Below are positions 10,865 through 22,387 of a DNA stretch of 64,000 bases, piece by piece; the first letter of the stretch is position 1, and each line of letters begins with the position of its first letter. Made by a program: the position numbers and the translations under genes. This DNA comes from Humulus lupulus (taxonomy: Eukaryota; Streptophyta; Magnoliopsida; Rosales; Cannabaceae): positions 32,084,107 through 32,148,106 of the forward strand of contig NC_084802.1 of assembly GCF_963169125.1 (NCBI RefSeq), given 5' to 3'. A model generated the notes under the pieces. That model saw only the letters and a program-made list of their open reading frames with translations. It did no database searches and was not told the DNA's origin.

Positions 10865-12029
10865 TGTTAGGAAAATATGTATTTTTCCTTAATGGAAATA
10901 ATAATAAATTACACCTCTATGCAATATATTACAAATAAATAATGATTGATTAAAAAGAGTTACAACTCTATAACTGAAAATTACAAATAAACAAAGAAAA
11001 TGAAGAAGAAGAGAATAGTAAAAATACAACTCTAAGCAAAATGTTACAAATAAAGTAAAGTGTTTGAAACAAAAGAAAAGAAAAGATTACAACTCTTGAA
11101 CAGGAAATACAAGTAAATAGAGAAGAACAATATAAAGATGAAAAGCAATAGAATGAAAGAAAGGAACAAGAAACAAAAGATAAACAACTCTCACTCACAC
11201 TACCAAAGTGAAGAGTGTTGGGGATCACCAACTTGAACAAGGTTTGAAACTTTTGTCCAAAAGCTTATTTCCCCCTAACTCAAGCACTAAGGGATCTTTC
11301 ACAGATTATAGGAAATGTTTTCTGGAATTATCAAGCCTCAAGGTGTTTCTAGCCAAGTGCTCTAATGGATAGAAATGTCATGTCTTACAAGTGAGCTATA
11401 GTCTCCTATTTATAGAGTTTAGAGACACCCTTTGAATTTCAAATTCCACCAACCCCCATGGTTGTTACCAATGTTTAATTGGAATAATATGGAATTAAAA
11501 ATTAGATTTTGGAGTTATTTGGGTTTTTTGAGCCGTTCAACAAAGATTGAAAAAATGGTCAGTTTTTAGCCTGTGGCCGCGGCCAGAGACATTAGTGGCC
11601 GCGACCACTAGCCTCTGTCCCACAGGTCGCGGCCACCAACATTTAGTGGCCGCGGCCACCGACCATTTTCAGCACTAAAAAATGTGTTGTTTTTCCAAAC
11701 AGTTCCAAACCCTCCCAAATGATTTTGTAACTCCCAAAACACATTATTGAGGTTAAAATCATATCACTAACAACCATATCACATATGACTTTATGAAATT
11801 CATCTCAATATTGTGTAACAATAAATTACACAATAAAGGGTAATATTTGGAAGTTACAAATTTGTAACACCAAATATGTTACATTATTTGGATATATCTC
11901 ATATATCTGAATAATGTAACTCTCTATTATATGTTACAATATGTGACACTCTTTGTCACATTTATTTAATCTAAAACATTATATTATAATATAATATAAT
12001 ATTACATTATATTATAAAATAATATAACA
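10865..12029 (-). repeat. LTR of the minus-strand copia element
   Basis: The boundaries are TGTTAGGAAAA (plus 10865) and AATATAACA (plus 12029), giving TGTTA/TAACA inverted ends. A minus-strand TATA box TATAAATAG lies at 11406-11414. The LTR is immediately upstream of the gag on the minus strand, with only about 17 bp between them. The expected initiator-Met tRNA primer site (TGGTATCAGAGC) is not next to it; the adjoining sequence reads TTCAAAAGCTTATCCC. At 11571-11666 there is a GC-rich island with repeated GGCCGCGGCC words in an otherwise AT-rich LTR. Confidence 0.65.
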
Positions 12030-13678
12030 ACCTATTCACCTACTGCTTTGGAGGAAAAGCTTATTTGTCCGCCTATACTATAGATGGTGTGAATAAAAGG
12101 TAAATGCTGTGAATCATAGAGCTCTGTTCGTTTGCATCACTCTATTCGAATCGATCAATGATTGGGCAAACAAGCCACAAATTAGATGGGTTATGAGGAC
12201 CTATTCGCCTAAGGCAATGTGGAGTTACTTAGGTTCCTGTTCGCGCTAGGCTTATATACGCATACCAAATGAGAACAGAATTGAAGAAAAGGGGCTTGCT
12301 TATGAGGGGAACGAACATAAACTAACTATTTGATTATGTGCCTAGAAATAAGTAAGAATTTGAAGTCTCTCCTCTAATGTCATCAACTCATTCGAATAAA
12401 TGGGAGATGGTTAATCATCTTTATTCCTACACATGGAAATGAAAAAGGCAAGAAGCAAACGAAATACACATAAGGTTAGTAGACAAATCAACTTGTTCGC
12501 TCATAATCATTCTTGGGATGATGAGCGTGGATAAGGATATGTTCTTCTACTAATGCACATAAGGTTTTGTTCGTGTGTTTAAGTACATATTAAAGGAAAA
12601 AAATATGTTCGTTTATAGGCAATACTTCTGTTCGTGTACATCATAAATTAATAGGCTATACTTCTTCGCTCGTGTACAAGGGGTTAATAACATATTCAGA
12701 AATAAGAACAAGGGTTGTTCGTTTGCTTTGCATATAAAAAAGAAATCCATGTTCGTTCGCTCGTATATAGTAAACTAAGAGCACAAGCATGTGCATCTCT
12801 GGGAAGTAAACAAAAATGAACATAAGCGAGAAGCCAAGTAAACTCAACAAGGACAACTCAGATAATTGAAGGCTCAAAGGGAAGAGAATCAAATATGAAA
12901 ATTGTGTTCGCCCAATCCTCCTTTTCAAGAGAAAGTCCGCTCGTCCCTATTTGATACAAGTTATATACATTGTGCGAAGAGAATTAACTAATGGACTGCT
13001 CATATATGTCAATGCAAGGAAACCAAGACCCATTTCTACTCATGATTGTTTTAGCAAGAGTTCAAGTTGACAAGTAAATATATTTGGTATACCTGGTTTG
13101 TTAGAAGAATAGGATAAGCCCCAAAGTTGCGATACCAAGCTATGATTTTGTAAGCCAATCAAGTCAAGCAAAATTCAGAGAGATTACTGCAATTTTTATT
13201 CCGACAAGTTGAGATAACAAAAGAAACAGAGGCATGAAGGAAGAGAAGGGGTTGGTAGCATCCTCCCTCTCCAGCAACACTCCTTCCCCTCTGGAGATGT
13301 CGGCGTTACTCCAGCTAGCTAAAGGAAGTGCTTCAGCCGCGTTGTTGTCCATTGGGCATGGGGTTGGCGGTAGCTGGGTCTTGCAACATCGGTTCACTCT
13401 ATAAGAGAACAATAAGTCTTTGGGCTTAGGGTTTGCAAAGTTTGGACCTAAAATTCTTGCAAAATATTTGGCCTATAACCCATTTGAAGAGTGCAACATC
13501 ATACAAGCCCAACAAGTTGTTGTCAAATAAAATGCCTTTGGAACGATTAGGGAAGTGATCGTGAAAAAGATATTTTATTTAAATGTCATGTAAGTGTATA
13601 ACCAAAAGTGAATGGGGAAATTGTTCAGGTAACTAAGTCAAAATTGCGCAAAGCACGAAAACTGACTTGGGGGGCAAA
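12030..13678. other. Unassigned sequence, probably internal retrotransposon DNA
   Basis: No protein family is recognised. The first part (12030-12960) repeats short words such as GTTCGTTTGC, CTGTTCGTG and TTCGCTCGT many times. A string complementary to a primer-binding-like TTGGTATCG lies at about 13130-13137. The right edge (13663-13678) is a polypurine-like tract, ACTTGGGGGGCAAA, directly before an LTR start, so at least the last few hundred bases are probably the 3' internal part of the element that owns the next LTR. Confidence 0.4.
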
Positions 13679-14507
13679 TGTTATACACATTTTTTGGACA
13701 TTTAAAAAAATAGCAATTATGAAGGGATTATGAATGGAACATTTTGTCTTCCTATTCTCACACAATGCAAAATGCTTCATATTCTCACACAGTGCAAAAT
13801 GCTTCTTGTTCTCACGCAGTGCAAAATGGTTCCTATTCTCACACAGTGCAAAATGGTTCTTGTTCTCACACAGTGCAAAATGCTTCTTGTTCTCACACAG
13901 TGCAAAACGGTTCATGTTCTCACACAGTGCAAAATGGTTCCTGTTCTCATGCAGTGCAAATTGGTTCCTAGCAGACTACTAAGCGCTAACAGAAGGGATT
14001 TGGTCACGTAGCTGCATTCCTCAACCTCTGTTCGCACAAGGCAAAGGATCATGTTCATTCAACACACAACATCCACGCTAACAGAGTTAGCAAAGGAGTA
14101 CAGAGTTGTCATTTATCAAAATATAATTGTATTTCTGTTGTAATGTATTATTTGCGGGCCAAGACCCAATAACCTAAGTCCATGATCTAATTGTAACCCT
14201 AAACTCTTCACTATAAATAAGAGGAGATGGGATAGAAATAGGGGGAGACAATTGATAATGCCAAATGATCATTCTTATATACACAGTCCTTATGTAATGT
14301 AAAGCGAAGGAGGACTATAGAACAACCGGGGACGCAAGTTCGCCAGAAACTATGGTTCTTCAAGCCTAAATATTAATAAAAGTGACTAAGTGGATGTATG
14401 TTATTTTTTGGGCCGAACCACTATAAAATATAGTGTTATTTATTTGATTATATCTCTATTCTTGAATCTATGCTCTTATGTTCTCAAGTCGACAAAAAAC
14501 AACGTCA
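13679..14507 (+). repeat. 3' LTR of a Tat-like gypsy element
   Basis: The LTR starts TGTTATACAC right after a polypurine tract and ends AACGTCAACA. A TATA box (TATAAATA) lies at 14212-14219. The terminal third contains GTGGATGTATG...GGGCCGAACCACTATAAAAT, resembling the LTR at 5612-6189 and the solo LTR at 17936-18732 (which also ends CGTCAACA). The three belong to related but different families. The five bases on each side of this LTR do not match, so it is a 3' LTR with its internal region partly to the left, not a solo LTR. Confidence 0.6.
13755..13970. repeat. 27-bp minisatellite inside the LTR, 8 units
   Basis: The word TTCTCACACAGTGCAAAATG recurs at exactly 27-bp spacing, starting at 13755, 13782, 13809, 13836, 13863, 13890, 13917 and 13944. 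Units differ at a few positions (for example CACAATG, CACGCAGTG, CATGCAGTG). Because 27 is a multiple of three, all plus-strand frames and one minus frame stay open and give 9-residue repeats (LTQCKMLLV on plus, ENKNHFALC on minus). I regard these frames as a by-product of the repeat, not as genes. Confidence 0.95.
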
Positions 14508-17000
14508 ACACCTATAGTTTAAATACCAAGACTTTTATGATAATCTTTTTTATCTGGAAAGTTTATGTTTTATATATAAACTATAATAATATAGTATTAC
14601 ATAAATTGTGTTTATATATGATGAATAATAATGTAGATATATTTTTAAAATAAAAAAAAACATAAAAATAAAGTATATTTTTTTATGTTATATTTTTACT
14701 TGTTCAAAAAATTAAAGAGTGATTTTCTTTTTAATTTTACATTTTGACATTGTCAAAGAGAAAAAAAAAATTGAGAAAAAAAAAATTATATTTTTAGAAA
14801 AGAAAGAAGATAATGAATAATTAGTTTGTGTAACAAGATTTTTGAATCCTAACTATGTATATATAGCACTAATTATTTTACATTTAAATAAACAAAATAG
14901 TGACTAAATTATTTATGACTCAATAATTAGCAAAAAGCCATTATATATTGATTTTTGTCATTTACTACTCATTTAAAAGCATCCTACATAATAATTAATG
15001 AAGGTAAATTTATAGATATAAAATAGCTATTGCCGCTCTAACACCAACACTACTACAATATTACAATATGGACTAATGAACAGTATACTAACTTAAGTAA
15101 TTTGTTAAGAATAAAATTACGACATTGGTAACACTGCACATTACTCCATATTCTAGCTACACTGGTACCAGAGCAACATTACATCTAAAGTCTTAAAATT
15201 GACATTTATTCATAAATGAATTCTGAAATATATAATATGAACTAAGAAATTTATCATGTCAGTTGTCATGTTTGACCAACAAAGTATAATTACATAGAGA
15301 ATAATTTATGTACAGATATATATATATATATATATATTAGTAGTATATGGAGTGGATTAGCGAAAAGCAAAATAATTATTATTCACTCCATATTATTCTT
15401 CTAAGATATATATAACCATATACCATTCCATGTCTTTAAATCCATCATTTTTTTTTTTATAATTGATCCTCTTATAATAAAAGATTTAACTTTAATCTTT
15501 TATTAGAAGAAGGTGTTGCAAATAATTATCTTATATCTTGAATCAATTTGAAGTCAAAATAATTGAATTTGTCGTCTTCAATAAATACACTACAACAAAT
15601 AGTGATTTTAGAGGACAAATTCAAAAATCATCGCTATTATTTATATATATATATATTAAATGTTCAATTGTATATGTATATACAGATTGTTTGAAACATA
15701 TAATTAATACCTTTTTTTTAAAAAAAAAAAGAAGATAATTAATATATTAATGCCTTTTCACACTGATAATAAACTAAATATAAAAACATAAACTAAGCTA
15801 GTGAATGAATAATTTAATTAATATTACTATTAAAAAAAATGACATGACATTATTTATATTATTTTTACATGAATATCATATTAATAACATCAATCAAAAT
15901 CGCTGAGTTCATATATATATATATATATATATCAATTGTGCACGTTTTTATTACCAAAAAACTATATTCATGTACATACAGTTAATATGTGTATATATAT
16001 ATATAAATGTTGTTTTTCAAGAATTATATATATATATATATATATGAAGATCATGCATGATGAGACGGTAGTGCTGGTATTGTGTACAGTTCAGAAAAAG
16101 CTTCGTTTCCACCCATATGTGTTTATTTATTTAATTAATTATAAAGCTAAGCTAATAAAGACTACTACACTTCACCCACTAAAGTTGAACGTACGAGACT
16201 ATAATTATTAATATTATTACTACTTTCTCAAATTTAAATATTTATATTCTAATCATAAACGACAAAACGCTGAATCATATTGGGACAAAGTAGGAATTGA
16301 TTAATTCACTATATAATTAATTAAGTTTTCGATCTTCTTAGGTCTCATGATCAATAATAATGAAAAATTGATCGATTAATTACCAAGAAACTAGTACAGT
16401 AATTTCCTCTCCGCAGCGATTATGTAGTAGCTAATTCTACTCAAAAACAATAATTTTATATTCAATTATTCTATTTCCAAATCCAAATCCAAATCCAAAT
16501 TCTTGATTAAACAAAACCTGCCTTCACTTAAAAAATAAAACCGTGTCATTAAATAATTATACTAAATAATAAAATATAAATATATATATATATTAATTAA
16601 CTCATAATAATAATAACCATTTAATTAATTAGGAGTCAACGCAATGTTTGTTTAATATATGTTAATTAATTTGAAACAATGCATATAATATTCTCCAATT
16701 TAACATGGTTAGAAATCTCTCTTTCTCTTTTCTAAATATATATATATATATATAAATTAAAAATTGGCAAACAAAATTTTGGTCATCGATCCGTGTTCAG
16801 TACTATTAAAGAAAATAATAAGCTTTTGTTGTGTTGTTCATAAGACAGTTCAATATAGTAGTTGTGAATACTACTCGGACCGACACGCACTAGCTAGGAT
16901 CTCTGACCACCATCAACACAAACTTCTACCCAATATATATACTAAATCCATGTTTGTTTTATTAAATAATTAATCACCAAACCCCCCACATATATAAATA
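14508..17000. other. AT-rich intergenic stretch with microsatellites
   Basis: There is no recognised gene. Alternating AT runs lie at 15316-15338, 15911-15932, 16025-16045 and about 16736-16754. A hexanucleotide array, TCCAAA repeated four times, lies at 16476-16501. A string CACTACAACAAATAGTG at 15588 looks like one CACTA terminus, but no matching right end was found. The small frames here (for example 16764-16973) have no recognisable domain. Confidence 0.5.
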
Positions 17001-17697
17001 TTAGATACAAACAACACGCAATGTAAGTTTATTTAGTTTTATTTATAAAATTAATATATTAATTATTTTTATTAAATTTATATCATTGTCATATAAATTT
17101 TAAATTAATAGATAATATTATATATAAAAAAAATGACATAAAGACATAGCAAATAAAAAATTAAACTAAAATATTGTTGATGATTTTTTTAAATATATAT
17201 ATATATATAATATGATAACTTTTCTAAATATAAATTCTTTTAATAAAAATTAAGATTATGTATTATATATTATTATTATAATGATATTTTATAATATTTA
17301 AATTTATATTAATATAAGTATTAAATGTCTGAATTCATATTAATATAATTAGTAAAAAATTATGATTATATAATATTTTATAACATTTAAACTTATATTA
17401 ATATAAATATTAAATATCTAGTCTTGTATTATATATTATTATAATAATGATATTTTATAATATTTGAATTTGAATTTGAATTTTTATTAATATAATTATT
17501 ATATATGTAGTCTTGTATTAAATATTATTATAATAATGTAATTTTATAATATTTGAATTTATATTAATATAGTTAATAAATATCTATTTTTAGTTAGTTT
17601 TAAATATATATTCTGTTAAATATTTATAATATTCTATTAACAAAATAAACTGTTAAAACCAAAAATTTCCGTATGTACACACTTTTTATATAGAAGA
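17001..17697 (-). mobile_element. Helitron-like element 1 (non-autonomous)
   Basis: Read on the minus strand, the element starts with TC (TCTTCTATATAAAAAGTGTG at 17697 downward) preceded by A, and ends with CTAA followed by T at 17001. A short hairpin-forming stretch (ACAAACAACACGCAATGTAAG region) lies just before the 3' end. A TC start, CTRR end and insertion between A and T are Helitron characters. No Rep/helicase frame is present. The same end sequences occur twice more downstream, which supports the boundaries. Without an alignment to a known Helitron family this remains a structural call. Confidence 0.5.
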
Positions 17698-17935
17698 TAT
17701 ATATATTTACTAGATACAAACGACGTACAATATGCACGTTTGTTTAGTTTTATTTATAGAATTTATTAATTATTTTTATTAAATTTATATTAATGTCTTA
17801 TAAATTTCAAATAAATATCCTATTTTAATTAAATAACTTATTTATTTTTGTTTAAGTTTATATTTGTTCTAGTTTTTGAATTTGGTGGTGATAACAAGAG
17901 ATTATATATTATATGTTTAATGTAATATTAAATAT

Positions 17936-18732
17936 TGTTACACCCAGATTTCGAGCCTTAAGAATTGTAATCTCGAAAGCTGGACTCGTCAGGTATAGGC
18001 TCGTAATGTCTAGAACACGTGTCTGCAACCTAGGCACCGAACCTACAAAGCAGGGGCAACCTCGAAGGTGGTAGCCTCGAAATCCTCATAAGCTCGAAAG
18101 ACAGACATCGAAGTACGTCTATTCTCGGATGACCTCGGATCAGGGGTTCCGAGCCTGACATAAGTATGAGCTCAAAGCCACATGATCTCGGGGAAAATGC
18201 TACAACTCGAAAGTCATTAAGAGACCTGGGTTGGCACGGCACTGACGATGTAGATTGATAACTTTGAATATCTTAGTGAGTCATTTTGGAGAGACGCAAT
18301 CTACATTTATTGTTGTAAATCCCCTATAATAAAGGGGTATTTATTATTCAGTTATACGCCCCCTGGTCTTCAGGGGACGTTTCCTTGTATATAGGAGTTA
18401 CAGGCTTTTAATGCCATTAAATTTATTTACATATACAGAATAACTTCCCGAAATGTGTGGGATAGTATTCTGAGATCTCCTCTATAAATAGAGAAGTCAT
18501 GTACCATTGTAAATGACCGAAATTTTGTGATCTGAGGAGAAACTCTAGAGAATTCATTCTTGAAGAATTTCCAGAAATCACCTTAAGTTCTAATAACAAA
18601 GACTCGTGGACTAGGCTGAGTTAACTGCTGAACCACGTAAAAAATCTTGTTTGTCTTATTGTATTTTTCTGGCCATAACTATTTATTGTTTTTGTGCTCT
18701 TTGTTCACTGTTGATGAAAAACGGCGTCAACA
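17936..18732 (+). mobile_element. Solo LTR of a gypsy-type (Tat-like) retrotransposon
   Basis: The element starts TGTTACACCCAG and ends GGCGTCAACA and is flanked by the perfect 5-bp duplication AATAT (17931-17935 and 18733-18737). The length is 797 bp. A TATA box TATAAATAG lies at 18483-18491. There is no internal domain, so this is the product of recombination between two LTRs. The terminal CGTCAACA and the CTGAACCACG-type block near the end resemble the LTR ending at 14507. It is moderately GC-rich compared with its AT-rich host sequence. Confidence 0.9.
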
Positions 18733-18900
18733 AATATTATACGTGGATTTTAAATTTAAATTTCTTGCTAGTTTTTAAAAAAAAAAAATTAATTTGTTGC
18801 TAATTCACAGTAGATTATATTATATGTTTAATATGATATTATTCTAATAAGTGAGTTTAAGTTTAATTAAATTTTATTTAAGTTATAAAACGTATGATTT

Positions 18901-19100
18901 TATTATTTTTAAATAATTATCATTGTAAAATATCTCAAAAATATCATATTTTAATTTGTTTAATTATTTATTATTTTTAAATAATTATCATTATAAAATA
19001 TCTCAAAAATATCATATTTTAATTTGTTTAATTATTTATTATTTTTAAATAATTATCATTGTAAAATATCTAAAAAAATATTCTATTTTATTTTTTTAAT
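18901..19100. repeat. 68-bp tandem repeat, about 3 copies
   Basis: The word TATTATTTTTAAATAATTATC recurs at 18901, 18969 and 19037, a spacing of 68 bp, and the remainder of each unit (ATCTCAAAAATATCATATTTTAATTTG region) is also conserved in the first two copies. The third is partly diverged. It lies inside Helitron-like element 2. Confidence 0.9.
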
Positions 19101-19616
19101 TATTTATTTTATGTTATTTAAGTTTAAGTGTTTACAAACAACCATTAAATATGAGAATATTATGATAAATATAAGAATATTCTGTTAAAGTTAACATTAA
19201 AAAAAATAAAAAACCGTTAAAACCAAGAATTTTCGTTATCTACACACTTATTATATGGAAGAGATATAATAGACATTTTTGTAATCCTTAGGTGCAAACA
19301 ATGTGCAATGCATATTTTGCTTAGTTTTATTTAAAAAAAATTATTAAATTATTATGATTGTCATATGAATTTTAAATAAATATATAATATTATATATATA
19401 TATACATAAAAGAATGACATAAACATATTAGAACAAAAATTAAACCTAAACTTCGTTTATGGTTTTTTAAAAAAAAATATATATATATGATAACATTTTA
19501 AATCATAAGCTATACTATTTAATGTATAAAATATTCATGATATTATTCAAATTACACATTTATAATTGGAGAAAAACTTGTTTATTCTTGATAGAAGATA
19601 AATTTCACTACAAGTA

Positions 19617-21215
19617 ACGGGGTTTTTGCCGGCATGTTTCGGAATTGCAGAGGCAAAAAACACCACTTTCACCGGCGGCAAATTGCAGCAGCACAAGTGG
19701 TTTTTGCCGGTGCAATTCTGAAACGCGCCGACAAAAGAAACTTTTGACGACACCATGTTGAATTGCGCCGGTAGAAGTTTACACACTTTTTATGACCTGC
19801 TTTTGCCGACGCACAAGGCATTATTGTGCCGGAAAATGTGATTTTTATACGAACTTAGTGTTGACGGTGGTACTTTTGTCGGCGCATTACGATATTGCGC
19901 CAGCGAAAGTCTTCAGAGCACGCCTGTAAAAGTCATAAACACGTCGGGAAAGATAAAATTGTGCTAGCAAAAGTATGAAAGAATAGAAATACACATTTTA
20001 TTTTTTATTTTTTTAAGTGATTATAGTTTTATATAGTATCTTCATTAATTAATGATTATTTAACATCTAATGAAGGGTCTAAATTTGTTAGATTGTTCTA
20101 AGATCAACAACAATACTAATGAACTTTGTAATTATCGACTAAGATTGTTGTGATCATTTTCAATTATGCTTATCTAACCATATGATTGTCATTTATTTTC
20201 AAAAAATTATTATCGTAGGTCTAATAAATTGTTTGATTACACATAAGTTTATGAATATATACAATCTTTGTCTTACTCAGCATCATTAGTGTTATTGATC
20301 ATGATCGAGTATTGTTATTTTGATAATATATATATGTACGTTTTATTTTGATAATTTCTTGAAACGTTAAATAATTATTCATTTTTTGAGGAATAAAGAA
20401 ATAGTCATCATACCATTGATTTTTTATTATCATTAACAAGAATTAATAGTAATTGTATTGAATGTGTAGGTAAATAAACTCTTCTGATATATAAATATTG
20501 TTGTATGCCATCAAATTTTGATATATTTAGTGTTTATTATTAATTATGGACATTATAAATAGTTCAATTAAACCCTAAGTGTTAAAATAATTGAAATGTT
20601 AAGCAGTACTGTTGATAGTGGTTGTTTCGATCCCGTTTGATGTAACATCTGAAAATAGTAGTATAAGCCTTTAAACTATTACTTTGTTGTTTAGAAACAA
20701 TAAATATTTCAATTATTGTGCCCAAATAATTGTAATAGTTTTAAAGATTTAAGGGGAAAGAAAAGAAAATAAAATGTTTTTACCAGTGCAAAAATACTTT
20801 TGTCAGCGCAATTATATGTCGACAAATGTACTTTTGCCAGTGCATTCTATGAAACGTGCTGGCAAAAGTCAAGCTAGAAAATTCATGTCTTGCCTCGATT
20901 CTAAACCCATAAGGGAATACTTTTGTTGTCGCATGTCACCTAACATGCCGACAAAAGTCCCACGTTTTATTGCTGTTGGAACTTTTGACGGCGTGTTAGA
21001 TGAAATGCGCTAGCAAAAGTCACTCGTATTAAAGTTGGTAGGTGGAGACTTTTACCGACGAGTTTTATTGCGCCGACAAAAGTCAAAATCTGCATCGGCA
21101 AAAGTTTCACTTAACCAAACGACACTGTTTTGGGCTAGGGTTTGGGAGCTTACTTTTTCATACGCAAATGTGACTTTTGTTGGCGCAATGAAACGCGCCG
21201 ACAAAAGTCTAATGA
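19617..21215. repeat. CACTA left subterminal repeat arrays
   Basis: Two blocks (19617-19990 and 20775-21215) contain many direct and inverted copies of a motif such as TTTTGCCGGCGCAATT or GCGCCGACAAAAGT. The intervening 20000-20770 is AT-rich without the motif. In En/Spm-type elements such subterminal motifs bind the TnpA protein. The same motif is at the right end (38395-38870). Confidence 0.85.
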
Positions 21216-22387
21216 TATTAGAGCAGCCGCCCGACCCTTTTCCCCACCATTTCCATTACTGAATTTCTCTCCCTCTCTCTAAGTTCTCTGCGAACCACCC
21301 ACCGTCACCACTGTACACTGCCTCCGCCCCTCTGCCCCTACGCCCCCGTCCCTCTCTCTCTCATCGAGTCTGCCGCGACACCACGCTAGCTTCGACCACC
21401 TCCTCTACCATACCGGCACCACCACCACGCCAACTCCTACACCACCAATCCTCATATATATATGTATATATAACTATATATATGTATTTTTTTTGTTTTG
21501 AATTTTTGAATTTATATTTTTTTACTAACATTAGTTTTTTTTTTATTTTTAAATATTGTGTAGCCTCTGCCCCGAGCCTAGACCTTGAGCCCCCTTGGCA
21601 CAACCTCTGCCTTGAGCCCCTTGGACAAGCCTCTGCCCTGAGCCCCCACTATATTATTTTTTGTGTTTATATTATGTGATCATTTATTTGTATATTATAT
21701 GTTTGTAATATTTTTTTACAAAATTATTTTTGTATTTAAAAAAACACATTTAAATTTATAATAATGTGTATTTTTTTTTCATTTTAATGGTTTATGTGTT
21801 TATTTTAAAAGAACATATTATATTATTATGTTGTATTGTATTTTCGTATGATACTTGAATTTTTTACATTAAATATTATTTGTTGATAAATATTTTTAAA
21901 TAAATTGTTTTGGTGTTATTGAAAATAAAATTGATATATTTTATTAATCTTGCTTTATGTTGTGCCTGCTCTGGGAATACTGTATATTTTTGTTTGTAGT
22001 TTGCAGGTTTTATAAAATTTAGGGATAGTTTGAAATACAATCGTTATGCTGCCCAAATTTACTTAGACCTAGGAAAATTAACATAAATTTAGAAAAAATA
22101 AAAAATTAATTTTAAATAATGAATAAATAAAAGCAACAAATAATTAAATGATTTACAAAAATTGTAATAAATAATAATTAAATAAAAAATTAATTATAAT
22201 ATAATTTCCTACTAATAAGGTAAAAAAAAATTGCATAAGACATAATAAGTTATTCTTCCATAATACATCATAATTTGTTGTTTTGAAAATAAGATATCAT
22301 AAATATTTATTTTTGCAGAAGATAGGATATTATTATCACATAGTGATAATTAGTGATAATTTGTTCTCCTAATACTTTCAGTTGAAG

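Larger units (their letters stand above)
17710..19264 (-). mobile_element. Helitron-like element 2, carrying a solo LTR
   Basis: On the minus strand this copy ends CTAG followed by T (plus 17710-17713) and has the hairpin arms CAAACG/CGTTTG beside it. Its 5' side near 19257-19264 reads TCTCTTCCATATAATAAGTGTGTAGATAACG, matching the start of element 1. It is interrupted by a solo LTR (17936-18732) and contains a 68-bp tandem repeat. No coding capacity is seen. Confidence 0.5.

Noticed and set aside
13755..13970. Possible CRISPR-like array
   Set aside because: The units are contiguous with no unique spacers, and the context is a plant LTR.
13625..14011. Overlapping open frames on both strands, with 9-residue repeats
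   Set aside because: They are produced by the 27-bp tandem repeat, whose length is a multiple of three. No start context or domain supports a protein.
5612..14507. One single gypsy element spanning the LTRs at 5612-6189 and 13679-14507
   Set aside because: The two LTRs share only short blocks and differ strongly elsewhere, and a foreign copia half with its own LTR lies between them. They are better treated as different elements.
16764..16973. 69-codon open frame
   Set aside because: AT-rich context, no domain and no splice or promoter support.
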